Of a stretch of DNA of 64,000 nucleotides, positions 47,401-58,586 are shown one piece after another (position 1 is the stretch's first letter; each line of letters begins with the position of its first letter). Under the pieces are notes generated by a model. It ran no database searches. It was not told the DNA's origin and was given only the letters and a program-made list of their open reading frames with translations. The position numbers and the translations under genes were made by a program. This stretch comes from Cloeon dipterum (lineage: Eukaryota > Arthropoda > Insecta > Ephemeroptera > Baetidae). The stretch is from contig NC_088788.1 in assembly GCF_949628265.1 (NCBI RefSeq), forward strand, positions 36,318,335-36,382,334, in the 5' to 3' direction.

Positions 47401-50376
47401 TGATTATTATTGATCGGCTGTTCATGGGAGTAGCCAATGTGGAATAAATTCGCGATTTGTATGGATATTATTTTTTATTATTAGTTAAAATGGGATTTTT
47501 TCTAGGATTCTCGATTTACCCTTAATATTCCCGTTTGCGTCAAATAATGTGCTCTATACATTCGAAAAAAATAATTAATATACGTCAGAATTAATACGAA
47601 ACATACGTCTTTGTTGCAATTAAGAGCGAGGCAAGAGTCTTGATAATCACCTTTTGGCTAATTTATCAGTTTTTAAATATGTTAATTTAAAAAATACATG
47701 TAATATCTATTTACATATACCTCACACAAAAACGGAAACAGTGAATTAGAATCTGACGTTTGCAAGACGGCAGCACCGTTAAGCATGGACGTTGTGAGTC
47801 CTTTTTGAACAATTTCCAAACTGTTCATTTCTTGCATGATCGCTGGAAGGATGATTTCTCTTTTCTCGTTGCACCAGGCGAAACTCAAATTGTAATTTTG
47901 GCACGACACGTTTCCTTCGTTGGAGCCAATGGTCCAGACGGTAGAATCGGTGCCAACATCTTTAAAGCGTTAAGACAAAATTAAAATGAATAAAATTAAA
48001 ACACGAACCTTGAAGCAATTTTTGAACAAGATTCATTTTAAAGGCGTCCTGCACGGAAATTAAATTCAAATTGCGCGAAAAGCAGTTCTTGGCCGCGTCA
48101 ACTTGAGTCGCTACTGCTGACGAAAACAGAAACGTCATTCCGTTTCTAATAATTTGCTTGCCTGATTTAAAAAAGCATAAATTTAGGTATCTCTTCAACG
48201 TCATAATTTTCCTCTTACTCGTACTTGCGCTGATCACTGATGATGCACCCTGAATTAATTTAATGCCAACGTGTTAATTGTGTCGATATATAGCGTGAAC
48301 TATTGTGTAATGCTACTTTATTAAAACACTTATTTGAAATTTTTCATTAAAATAAGGATTGAAGAGTTGATCTCATGTTTCTATATTCTTAAAAAGGATT
48401 AATTGAAACCTGGTTTGCGATGAAAGAGAAGTTTGCGCATCGAGACTGTTCGCAAGCAAACTAAAAACAATTATTATTTAGAAATGAAAGATCTCTACTA
48501 ATAGATTTGAGCCTACATTTATTGGTTTAGCTGTTGTGATGGTGGTGGAAGTGACCTGCATATTGGCACTTTGCGAAATCGTGACGGTTGTCAGTTCCAA
48601 ATTGGTTGGCTCAGAGGACGCGATGCCTTGATCAGAGGAAGAAGTTTCTGTGTCAATGGGATTTTGGTTTGGTTCAGAGGGGGTTGGATCAGACTCAGAG
48701 ATAGCCTTATTTTCATAATCCCTGCTGTCATTTTTGGTTACAGCTGTTTGAAAATTTCCTCTAAAATGAAAATAATGAAATAGTTTGCTTCGTGCTGTTT
48801 ATTCACAATTAATTCATACTGAGTTGTGTTCGTTTTGAAATCACTCGTACGTCGTTTTGGTTTACGCATAAAAGATGACGAACATTTCGAACCTCCACAA
48901 CACTTGATTATTTGAATTCTTCTCGAGTGCTTCAGTTTTACTAAACATTGACCTGATTATTTATTGAAAACTTATTCAAAAAAATGCTGACCTTTTGAAA
49001 GAAAACGTTTTCTATGTTGATTATTTCTACCGCCGCAATGAACGAACTAAATATTTTTAAAATTGGTTCATTGACAAATAACATCACGACATCTATAGGG
49101 CTGTGAATTTTAGACGATTGACTTTCTTTTCTAAGCTTCAGTTCATTGTGGGACTATAAATAAACACGAATCATGCAATTTTAAGCTTCTTAAACCACAC
49201 TTAATTTTTTCAAAACTTAAAATCGTCTAAAATTGTCTAAATAGTAAATATTGGCATGCAAAACTTTCCAAAAACATTGTTTAAATGTTGTGAAAATTAT
49301 TCGTAACAAAATTTGAACTCAGGTGGGTCAAAACCCAGTGAAACGACTCCAAACTTGAAAATTTTGGGTATTTTTCGCTAACAGGGTCATGTCAGGGTTG
49401 GAACGTGAGGGTCGGGATCAACCGATAATAGTTCCATTTCAATCCCCAAAGTGCGTTGAAGTAAACAGGACATGGAAAATCGATTTTTTTATTGACGGGC
49501 ACATTTTCATATTAAAGGTCATGCTTGGGAGAACGGATTCGAGCCGCGATTTCAAAACTTCGTACTTTGATTGCCGCGAAAATGCCATTCTGAAAATTCG
49601 TTTGCACACAATTTCACTAGCTTCAATTTGACTGTGTAGCTAAGAAAATGAAATTAAAAATCGATTCTCGGAAAAGGTCTCAAACTGTGATCTTCACTTT
49701 TGACCCACAACCTTTTCAGGGTATGGAAAGTTGTTTAGGGAGAAAGACTAGGTCATTTAGGGTAATTTTTAGGATGATATCTCATCGCAATCCAAAGTTG
49801 CAGTCCGACTTTGATTCTAAGAATTAAAATTTTCTAAATGTTTGGAATTATGAAAAAATATGGAATGCACTCACTCCCGGGCCTCAAAAATTGGAAAGTT
49901 CTCCCTTTCATAATTCATAACAAGGACTTGAATGAAATCTATCAAATAAAATCACTGCATATTTTCAGTCTTAAAATCCCGTCCAAATGGACCATTATTT
50001 TCTAATGAAACTATTCGATTTAACTTAATAAAAGTACCAGTTATTTTCTTTTATAATTAATTGTCAAAATAAATTTAATATAAATTGGCTCTGAAAAATA
50101 GAATTATAATACATATAAGTTACACATAAATTTCTATGAAATATATAAAAATACGCGAAGGTTGCAATGCAATATAAAACCATCAAAATCCAACTAATTT
50201 GCTCTTAGAAACAGTCTAAAAATAGTCGACTATTTTGTGCTTAAATTCACAGCCCTAAACATATATGTCGATAACATTTTGACCATAAATTAATTGCAAT
50301 AGAATTAATAAAGGCTCACCTGATACATCACAGTTATTAGCACTAATACTATCGATAAATGCACCAAAATCCTCAT
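44417..50376 (-). CDS. Secreted multi-C-type-lectin / OBP-like fusion protein, copy B
   Basis: The leader exon is 50376-50320 (MRILVHLSIVLVLITVMYQ, a signal peptide). A Ser/Thr-rich exon lies near 48770-48530. Lectin module 1 is in ~48170-48010 and ~47960-47724 (SCQNYNLSFAWCN ... PFLCE). Module 2 is ~47177-46843 (GQPDNNQTNENC). Module 3 is in ~46470-46370 and 46290-46050. The OBP-like exons are near 45990-45835, 45787-45752, 45695-45575 and 45525-45415 (CYLRC, C-x8-C spacing, six conserved Cys plus one extra). The last lectin module runs ~44940-44417, ending HVLCGPLPY. The reading frame continues where copy A has its stop. A GC donor (aaa|gcaaga, ~46720) is used at the same place as in copy A. 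Intron 1 is enlarged by a hAT-like element. Probably the functional copy; its ligand is unknown. Exon limits are approximate. Confidence 0.75.
49096..50257. mobile_element. 1162-bp hAT-like non-autonomous element in lectin B intron 1
   Basis: Terminal inverted repeats are tagggctgtgaattt (49096) and aaattcacagcccta (to 50257). The flanks gacatcta and aacatata look like an imperfect 8-bp duplication. The sites in copies A (29190) and C (25745) lack the element and read straight through. The terminus TAGGGCTGTG and 8-bp target site fit the hAT superfamily. No transposase frame. Related ends occur at 249-470. Confidence 0.75.
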
Positions 50377-50530
50377 TTTGGCTTTTATCTTGTATAACAG
50401 CTTCCGTTAGAACAGATTGATACGAGGTTCCAGTGTGAAGTGTGAAGCAGTAATGATCCACGTGATCCACCTATACACGATTGTGATGCATTATAGTCAG
50501 CAGTGTCCCCTCCCTCCCCCCCCCCCACAC

Positions 50531-52030
50531 TCTGGAGACTTGCGCGGTTGTGGTTTTGGAAAAATTACCGCAAACAATTTCTTTTTCAGTTGCGGTGCGG
50601 TAGAAGTGAAGTGGCGGTAGCACTTTTTGCGAATTTAGTCATCCAAAAATAGCCGCAATACCTCTACGAGAAGACCCTTCCCTGGCTGACTGATAATAAT
50701 TAAGTCATATCACTAGTTCAGGCTCACGCGAGAACTATACTAGTAACACCATTTGAAAAGTTTGGAATTTTCCGTAAAATTCTTCAATGTTTGAAAATTC
50801 CACAACGTTTTGAAACATGTTCCGATTTTAGAAAAACAAGTATTTTTGAATTCTGTACTTCATGAAGAGTTTAGAATTGTGCAAATGTTTTGTTTTCGGA
50901 CACAATCATTCGATTTTATCAGATATTTCTGGCGGACACTTTGAATATTGCACGGAATACAATTACGGCATACACGAATCATTTTAATTTTCATGACATG
51001 TTTATGATGATCCCATGCAGCTAAATTTTAGTCATCTTGGGCAATTTTCCCGAATTTTTCCTATTCTCATTAAGTTAAGTAAACTTTAGCAATATTGTTT
51101 TGGAAAATTCGATGGTGCTGGAAAAGATATTTCATCTTATATAACATTGTAAATTTTATCTGCTTTTAGAATCTGTTCTTATTTTTTCTTTAGACCCATA
51201 GGTGCCGACCTGCAAGGCCAAACTCTGACCCCTTATAAAATGGTCAGTTTTGGTCTGATTTTCGAAACCAAAAATGTTCCGGATTGACATTTTCTAACCA
51301 AAAACCAATTTTCGACTTTATTCGACAAGATTTGCACCCTCAGTCTCCCTTCGAGCTGAGCTTCTCGTCACGGTTGTCGGACTTAAAAATTTTCACCGAT
51401 TTTCAGGAAAAAACATAATTTTTTAATTGTTTCATAGAACCATTGGACCGTGGAAAATTTCACCCTGAATATCTGTGTTTTGTGGTGCATTGCATCGCTT
51501 TTCCCAGAAAACTAAAAATGCCGAAATTTTGGCTGATCTTAAATTAAAAATTAATTGATTTTTACTCTCACTTACAAATACACACACAATTAAATATCAC
51601 ATAATTTGACTTGTCAAAGGTAATAAAAAAGAAAGGGTACATGCAACATGTTAGGACGTTAATTCATTAGGAGAGTAAAGCCGAAAGAGGCCCGTTTCGC
51701 TACCCTGAAAATTTAAATTTTTAAACTTGAAAAAATAATGCCCAATTTGGATTCCCCGTGATTACGTAATAGACAACCTGCATGTTTGCGCGATTGAAAA
51801 TTGTCTTGGAATAATTTAACTTGAGTTTAAACATAAGAAACCTTTTTCGCCTGAGCTTTTTTAATTGTAGCGGTGCAACATTCAACCGGGAACGGAAATT
51901 TCCAATTACCAATTAGGGTTCTCCCCCCCCCCCCCCACTGCTAAAGTAAATGCCACCGTTGGAATTTTTCGGATCGGGCTCCGGGGCCCCTAGTTAGAGC
52001 CCCGTAAACAGTGAATTGATGCAATTTGCA
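50531..52030. other. No gene recognised
   Basis: AT-rich sequence with homopolymer runs (poly-C near 51925) and no convincing reading frame or repeat match inside the window. Confidence 0.4.
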
Positions 52031-52035
52031 ACAAA

Positions 52036-52917
52036 ATGCTTAAGCTAACAATCGATGTTATTCTTCCGTCTTTAACCCACATTATTAATACCGCGCTACA
52101 GGTGGGTCACTTCCCGACAGAATAGAAAAAGGTGATTTTGAAGCATTCGCCAAAAGCGAGCGACTTTCGGCCAGTTAATATACTTTGCACCGCGTCAAAA
52201 ATCCTCGGAACAGTCGTCCACGACCAAGTGATAAAGTATTTGAGTAGATTTAACGTGATAGATTCATTCCAGTCTGGTTTTCAGAGCAAACACAGTACCA
52301 CAACAGCGCTTTTGAAAATATCTGAAAACCTCCTGGTCTCGATTTTCAAAGGCGAGCTGACACTGATGATATTTTTAGATTACTCCAAGGCCTTTGACCT
52401 CTAGTCGATCATTCACTTCTTTTGATTAAATTGCAGCAGTTAAATTTTTCGCAATCGGAAATAAATTATTTTTTATTTTCTCAGCGGGAGAACTAACGCG
52501 ATCAGGGGTGAAGGCGGAGAATTCTCAAAGTGGGTTGAATTCGAGGCAGGTTTTCCACAGGGCTCGGTACTCGGCCCGTTATTGTTTTCCGTTTTCACGC
52601 ATGACGTTGTGCATCTCTTTAAAGGGCGCTGCAATTATCACCTTTACGCTGACGACAAACAGCTATACTTAAACTGCAGGCCGGATGAGATTGAAAATTC
52701 TGTCGCAGTAATGAATGCTATCTTATATGACGTTGTCGTATGGTCTGAGCGACACGGGCTTAAGCTGAACCCGCGAAAAACGCAAGTTCTGCGCTGGTCG
52801 GGCCTGAGCGAGTTCACTCCAGGGCACGTTACTGATTGTGAAGTTAAGTTAACGCGGCGAGACTTTGAAAATAAAAGACAAATTCTTACTGTGACTGGCA
52901 AGGCAAAAGAGAGGTAA
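52036..52917 (+). pseudogene. Degenerate LINE reverse transcriptase fragment (Jockey/CR1-like)
   Basis: The first piece, 52036-52404, has an RT start (ILPSLTHIINTAL, then an in-frame TAG where a Trp is usual, then SDFRPVNILCTASKILG, MIFLDYSKAFD). After stops and frame changes, 52525-52917 continues with GFPQGSVLGPLLFSVF, HLYADDKQLY with intact YADD, and LKLNPRKTQVL. At least one nonsense codon and a frameshift make it dead. It belongs to a different family from the LINE at 36165. Confidence 0.8.
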
Positions 52918-54379
52918 CTAGTAGGCAGAGGCGCAGGAGAGATGCTGCTCGGCAGAGGACAGGAAACCGTCTGCGGTCCGAGCCGGCGAAAGCCGCCTCG
53001 AAGCTCGGGGGGTGGTGTGACAACGCTTGGGGTGTCACGTGCATGCCAGAGATGGGAAAATTACAGTTTGGGGCGCCAAAGTTACTATAAGTTAGACAGT
53101 GCTCGCTTGTCGTTTAAGGAAAAATAAAGAAAGACCAATTTTATACATAAAACGGTTTGGTTCTTGGGTAGCGGCCGGAGAGTCCGGCGCGGCCGCGCGC
53201 CGCGCTTTAGGTTTGCAGGCGCAAATCAGGCCGAGTCACGTCACGACAGTGGCATATACACCGTTGGACAGATCTCGACGAGAGGAATCGGAATATGCCA
53301 AGAAAATATGGTCAAGCAATGCAAATTTACGAGCAAATTGGCTAAATTTGAATTTTTATTGTAGGAAGGTCCTTTTTTACTATTGCAAATTATTTATCGA
53401 TTTATTATTTATGGCATCCAGCAATTCAAATAATTTTCGACTTTGTCGCCCTGTATCATTCCACTTTAATTTGTAGCCTAGGGTGAACTGTAATTTAATG
53501 CAAAATAATTTTATGATGAAAAATAGTGACAAAAATGAACAGAACGTCCCCATAAATACCTTTATGGTTTTAGTGGTTTTCAAGAGCTCTCGCTTAATAA
53601 AATTATGTAAATTATCTTGAAACAGCAGAGCCAGATAAAGACACGACTTCAAGTCTTCCCGTCAATCCATTATTCTAAAAATCTGTCAAACTTGCTGAAA
53701 GTTCAATTTTAAATTTGGTCTGCTCATTGCAAGTGGCACTCTTGAATACTTTTCCAAATACTTGCCAAGGACAAATTTTTAGATTGAACTTTGTATATGT
53801 GAATGGCTGATTTTTCGAATTAATTTGGCGCGAACATTTCCTGAAACGTACTTATTTTAATAGCAAGAAAGGCAATGGTCAAGTGTTTACTGTCAAGAGT
53901 TAACGTAAATGGATATAACAATTAAAAATATTTACAGAAATTAACTTTCACCGTTCGGTTAAAAAAAATTGAATGTCTGTGGTGTAGACAAATATTTTTT
54001 CGTCAATCAAATAACTATGTTCTGTTCATATTAAGAACAAATATAGAAGAAATAATGGTGAAATACAAATATTTACTGAACAACCAGTTCGTCAACCGGT
54101 GAAATAATTAAATATTTGCAGCGTAATTAAACAGACCGTAATCAATCCGTCAAGATGTCCGAATAGCACAAAAATCTATAATGATAACGTTTAATTTTTT
54201 AATTTTTATATCTATTTTACTTCCATGGATTTTTGCAGTATATTTTGCTGTTAAATTATACTTGCCGCACTACACATAGTGTTTATATATATATTTTTTA
54301 ACACGTTTGTCACTCAAATGGGTGAAATCTATATTTCAACCATAATATCGTGCAAGAAAAATAATTTCATTTAAAATTT
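52918..54379. other. No gene recognised; one GC-rich island
   Basis: A GC-rich patch with several cggccg/gcgc words lies at 53160-53240, within an otherwise AT-rich region. Short open frames there match nothing that I know. The rest is low-complexity AT-rich DNA. Confidence 0.35.
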
Positions 54380-55370
54380 CTCGCATTTGTAGCGTCCTCG
54401 TGGAAATACGGATCCAACTAGTGGACCGGCGTTGACGGTTTTTCTTGGTGCAACCAAAAACTAGACGACGCGAAGGGTGAGCTTGCCGGCCGCGACCTGG
54501 GAGCAAGGTCAGCCAGACAACCTGAACAAGTTTGAAAATTGCATGCACCTCAACGTCACGCGAGCTAAAGCAAGCGTCGTTGCCACTGACAAAACGTGCA
54601 GCAAAATATACGTTTTCGCGTGCCAGGTGCGCCAGCAAACTTTCCATTCGATAATATATTTTTCAAAAAGTAATGATGCAGGGAAAGCCAACTCCAGCTC
54701 CATCCTGTTCGAACGTCGCTTGCGAAATCACTTAGTTTCACGAATGGTGCATCATTCGTGCCATATTTTTGCAGTCTGCGCTGTTCACCAGTGTGACAAA
54801 AAACGGAAAAGTCGGCCAGTTCCTGTCGAGTACCTCTCGTTTATTACCATTTTTCACTGCGTCGCAATATAAATTTCAGATCCAGTGATATACGGAAATT
54901 GCGGTACAGCAAAAATGGCCGCTTCTATACGTTTTCATCTAGCATCGTTTTATCGTTTATTTAGCATTAAATTGAGCATCGCAGGTTACATGAAATAGAA
55001 ATTAATAGCTAACGACTCAACGTTTCATCCAGATATGGTTCAATTGTGTAGCTCTTGTTAAATTTGGCGGCGCGGTACCTCTATCCGATTTTTGATTTGC
55101 ATTTCATAGTTTTTTACCGCCTCTAATTTTGCTTCACAATCAAACATTAAAAACCAACACAACATTTAATTTAATTAGAAATGTTCTTCTTATGTGCTCC
55201 AGGTACCATGAGGCATATTATACTGCTCTAATTTTGAACCATTTAAGTATTGATGTTTAGATCCTGGGCTTTCATTCTGGGAATAATTAAAATTCATTTA
55301 AATTATAAAGTTTGACGCGCACTTTTCCATTAAGATAAATTCAATGCAGCGCGATGATCAGAATAAATTT
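54380..55370 (+). pseudogene. Lectin copy D: orphan lectin exon plus duplicated upstream block
   Basis: 54480-54626 encodes the second half of a lectin domain (WEQGQPDNLNKFENCMHL, then IYVFACQ) ending at a donor gtgcgcc, much like the end of module 2 in lectins A and B. Downstream non-coding sequence to 54960 matches 26780-26480 inverted, and 55130-55370 matches the region upstream of leader exons A and C, but similarity stops before any leader exon. It is an outer fragment of the palindrome. Confidence 0.65.
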
Positions 55371-55589
55371 AAAAACCCTTTACCTCGTGGAACAGAAGAA
55401 TTGGAATCAAAATTACCGCCAAATACGAAGAGCACCTTATGAAATATTTTTTTTTTGTTTATTCAGATTCAGAAATTACTTATTGCAGATCAGCAGGGCC
55501 ACTATTCCCCATACATCCACATCCAGAACACAACGAAAATATATAACAAAGCATTTTTTGTTTTGATATCAGAGGGAAAGTAAATTCTT

Positions 55590-56180
55590 TTTTTCTTTCT
55601 AACTTTTTGTTTGAATGCACTACTCGAGTTCTCGTTCATACACAGATTCGGCTACAGGGTGTTCCACAGACGATAGCAAATGACTTGAAAGCACTGCTCA
55701 TTCACCGTTACACTTGTTACAAACGGAGCCCGGAGTCGCATTCGATGCACCCGCGACCTGCCCCAAAAATCGACATCGTGCATTGTTGTTTTACAAGACC
55801 AAGCAAAAATTCAGGACTGTTATTATATGAGTCTGGACTAGCACATGTAGTTTACGTCTATCAGTAACATTTAGTATTTTTTTGGCATTTTTTATACAAT
55901 GTGGAAAGTCGCTGCCCACGTTTCACTCCGAAAATACACCTTATGAGATGATTTTGCAATACTTGCAGCCTATATTGATCTGCGCCGCGCTCAAGTTACA
56001 AAACACAACATCAGAGTAGTCGAAATGGGGCAGTATCAATGCTTTAACTATAGTCTAATTCTGATCTTTTCAGGAGTCACATTTCTAAATCTCTCCAAAG
56101 TTTGTAACGCACCATAGACTTTTCGAAAAATTCGCGAGACTTGCCCTTCTCATGACAGGTATCGGTCGTACACAATGGCT
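55590..56180 (-). pseudogene. Decayed LINE C-terminal region (minus strand)
   Basis: Minus-strand frames read LINE thumb/C-terminal sequence: LERFRNVTPEKIRIRL near 56110-56060, then after a frame change LVKALILPHFDYSDVVF near 56050-56000 and further decayed text to ~55600. The order and spacing fit a CR1/Jockey-type ORF2 end. Several stops and frameshifts. The open frame on the plus strand at 55607-55867 is the shadow of this. Confidence 0.55.
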
Positions 56181-56301
56181 TAATTATTGACTCGGTCGCT
56201 GAAATAAAACTCGACGTAATCTACATGCACCTCGTCGCGATACGGCAATTCCATTTCCATTATGCGCACATTACTCAAGTTCTTTAAGTCGAGCCTGGAG
56301 C

Positions 56302-57130
56302 AGGGCCGGACTGGTATCGAAAAATTCACCGGGGCATTCTTAAATTTCGCGGCCCACGAGACCGTAGCGGCCCACCCCCCCTCCACCCAGGGTCCGCAAA
56401 AGCCAATAACCCGGATTTTTCCGGAAAAAATCCAATACATTGCAAAAGCTGTTTTTTCTGAAAATTTGCGCATTTTTCCAAAATAAATGAATTTTGATTA
56501 TAAATAAAAAAATGGGGTTCTTAACAAATCAGTAAAAATATGCCACTGGTTTCACCAAAGACTGAAAATTCTAACACTAGTAGAATTTTTCCAAATTTTC
56601 GGGTGCTTTTTGCGTGAAATGTAACCTTTTTGGGTTAAATTTAGAAAAATTAATGCGAAAAAACCCCAAAACTGGTGTTTTTTCAGTTCGTTTTATGCGC
56701 AAAATACCAGTGGTGCTTTTTTCGCATTGCACACCTGCAGGTGACTCCAATTATTTGATGTTTTTGCAATTCTGATGATTAAAAAGAACCCAAAATTTGG
56801 GGTTGCAAATATAATGAAATTTGAAAATGCAATTTTTACGAGTTTTGAAGTGGAAAAAAAATATCACCAAGAAATTATTTGCATAGATCGCCTTTGTCAT
56901 GGGACATCTTTTAAACGCATTTTCTAAATTTCAAAATCGTATCTAAAAAAACAATATTTTTTTAAGTTAAATTAACGTAAAAATATTCCTATTTCGGAAT
57001 AACATTAAATGCGTGAATCGGCGGAGAAAACAGAAAACTGCAAAACATAGTGTGGTTTTCTCGTGGTCGCAAAAACGGCAATTTTCCAAAAAAACAAACA
57101 GCTTTGCTAAAAACTTTATTATTAGGTTTA
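56302..57130 (+). repeat. Dispersed repeat starting cagggccggactgg, copy 2
   Basis: Second copy of the 24349-25215 repeat, same orientation, about 90% similar by eye with small indels. The downstream end is near ttattaggtttaggaaactc, and the common start is again exactly cagggccggactgg. Confidence 0.6.
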
Positions 57131-57259
57131 GGAAACTCAGAATGTTTTTTTTTTCAATATAGTCGTCTATTTTTAGACGCTTTTTTCCCTCAAAAATACT
57201 TTTTTAGACTGTTTCTGGTGATTTAGACTGTTTTAAGATTATTTTGAGGAGGCGGATTT

Positions 57260-57679
57260 CTTAATAAACTATAAAAAAATTGAATTTTGTCGATTTTTTC
57301 ATCAGAACCAAATGGCATTACAGTGTATTAATTCAAATTTTCTAGCGCTTGATGATTACATTTATTTCGATTCCTCTCGTCGTGATTATCTTTTCATTAG
57401 CGTATTAGGGAAACTTTTTGTTGTGAAATAAATTAGGGTTTCAAGTAAGGAGACACACCTCACCATTTGAAAAGCATGCTAATTTCGCAGCCACTTTTCT
57501 CCCAGAGACAATTGTGGCTTCAACTGAATCCTAAGGGATTGAGTTCATGCATTGGCAGCAAGCGTCATGCACCCGAATAGTCTGGACATGGAAAAGGTCG
57601 CATGTAAAACCGTTTCAAATAAATTCAATGATTTTTAATTAATATTCTTGTTTATTTTCATCCAAGTCAAAAATACATA
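57260..57679 (+). repeat. 420-bp dispersed repeat, copy 2
   Basis: Same orientation as 39245-39664 and nearly identical to it. The sequences outside the block differ on both sides, so the shared unit runs from ttaataaactata to tcaaaaatacat. No coding content. Confidence 0.8.
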
Positions 57680-57747
57680 GAATATATAATGTACAGGTCA
57701 GGTATTCTAATGTTATCCGGAATTGCCAGAGCAAAATAGTAAGAATT

Positions 57748-57882
57748 AATCATTTGAGAGACGATTGATCTTGAGAGACGATTGATCGTGAGAGACAGCC
57801 GCCGCGACGATGAGTTTGAGGAATGGCTCGGCGGCAGCGAGAAGGCCCGGCGAGGCCAGGAGGCCGCTCCAGTTCTGCGGGC
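57748..57882 (-). other. Possible terminal coding exon of an unseen minus-strand gene
   Basis: On the minus strand a good acceptor (ccctttgcttacag, ending at 57883) is followed by a GC-rich open stretch. One frame reads PQNWSGLLASPGLLAAAEPF and ends at a stop near 57750 after a short tandem repeat (gatcaatcgtctctcaa twice). No partner exon is seen, because the LTR element at 58081-63486 may separate it from the rest of its gene. The protein is not recognised. Confidence 0.3.
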
Positions 57883-58080
57883 TGTAAGCAAAGGGGTGTG
57901 AGGGCACTAATCATGTATTTTGGTATAGCTGTGTTGCAGATATTTGCAACACCCCCGGACTAAAACTTAGCGGTACAACAGCGCGGTCCTGCTTTTTGTT
58001 GGAAGCCAATAATTGTCGGTGGTTTGAATAATTGCAATTGCGCATTATTGTTTAACAGCAGAAAGATGATTTTAAAATAC

Positions 58081-58586
58081 TTTGGGGTGTCGTGAAGCCA
58101 AATTAAACACTCGTCTCTTGTTGAATTGGAGATTTATTCACTCCGCACTTGAACTGGAAAATTACAATAAAATCAGTCTTAGGAATCACAATAATAAATT
58201 AAATACAAGTTATTTGACTGTCGGAATTTACAAATGAGCTCAAGAATTAATTATACATTTTGAATTATTATTATTACATACTGAATTTAATTTGGCGCCG
58301 AATTACATAAATCTAATATCGCGAATTAATAGCATTTTATGACTGAAAACGGTATTTAATTGACTTTGATTTGATCACTGAATGTTTGATTTAACACTAT
58401 ATTAAGTCTTTGATTAACTTACCCCTTGGGAGGGTTCAAATTATTGAGAAAACTGTCGGAGACGAGTATCACACGCTTGGTGGAATAGTTTCTCACGTCG
58501 AATGCACACGGCACGAATTGTCTTAATTTTTCACTGCACTAGCGGCTGCAGCTGGACGGTGGCGCCACGCTGTGGTAGCCCCTACA
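58081..58586 (-). repeat. 3' LTR
   Basis: 506 bp, 505 of 506 identical to 62981-63486. On the minus strand it begins TGTAGGGGCT and ends ACACCCCAAA. The last ~20 codons of pol and its stop codon (58523) lie inside it. Confidence 0.95.

Larger units (their letters stand above)
43846..50530 (-). repeat. Right arm of the inverted duplication (lectin gene B)
   Basis: Inverted partner of 28920-35901. It includes the lectin exons and introns and the inner flank with gttaacacaaag and aataataataatt near 43850-43920. The outer boundary lies at the poly-C run near 50510-50530. It carries the hAT-like element absent from arm A. Confidence 0.85.
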
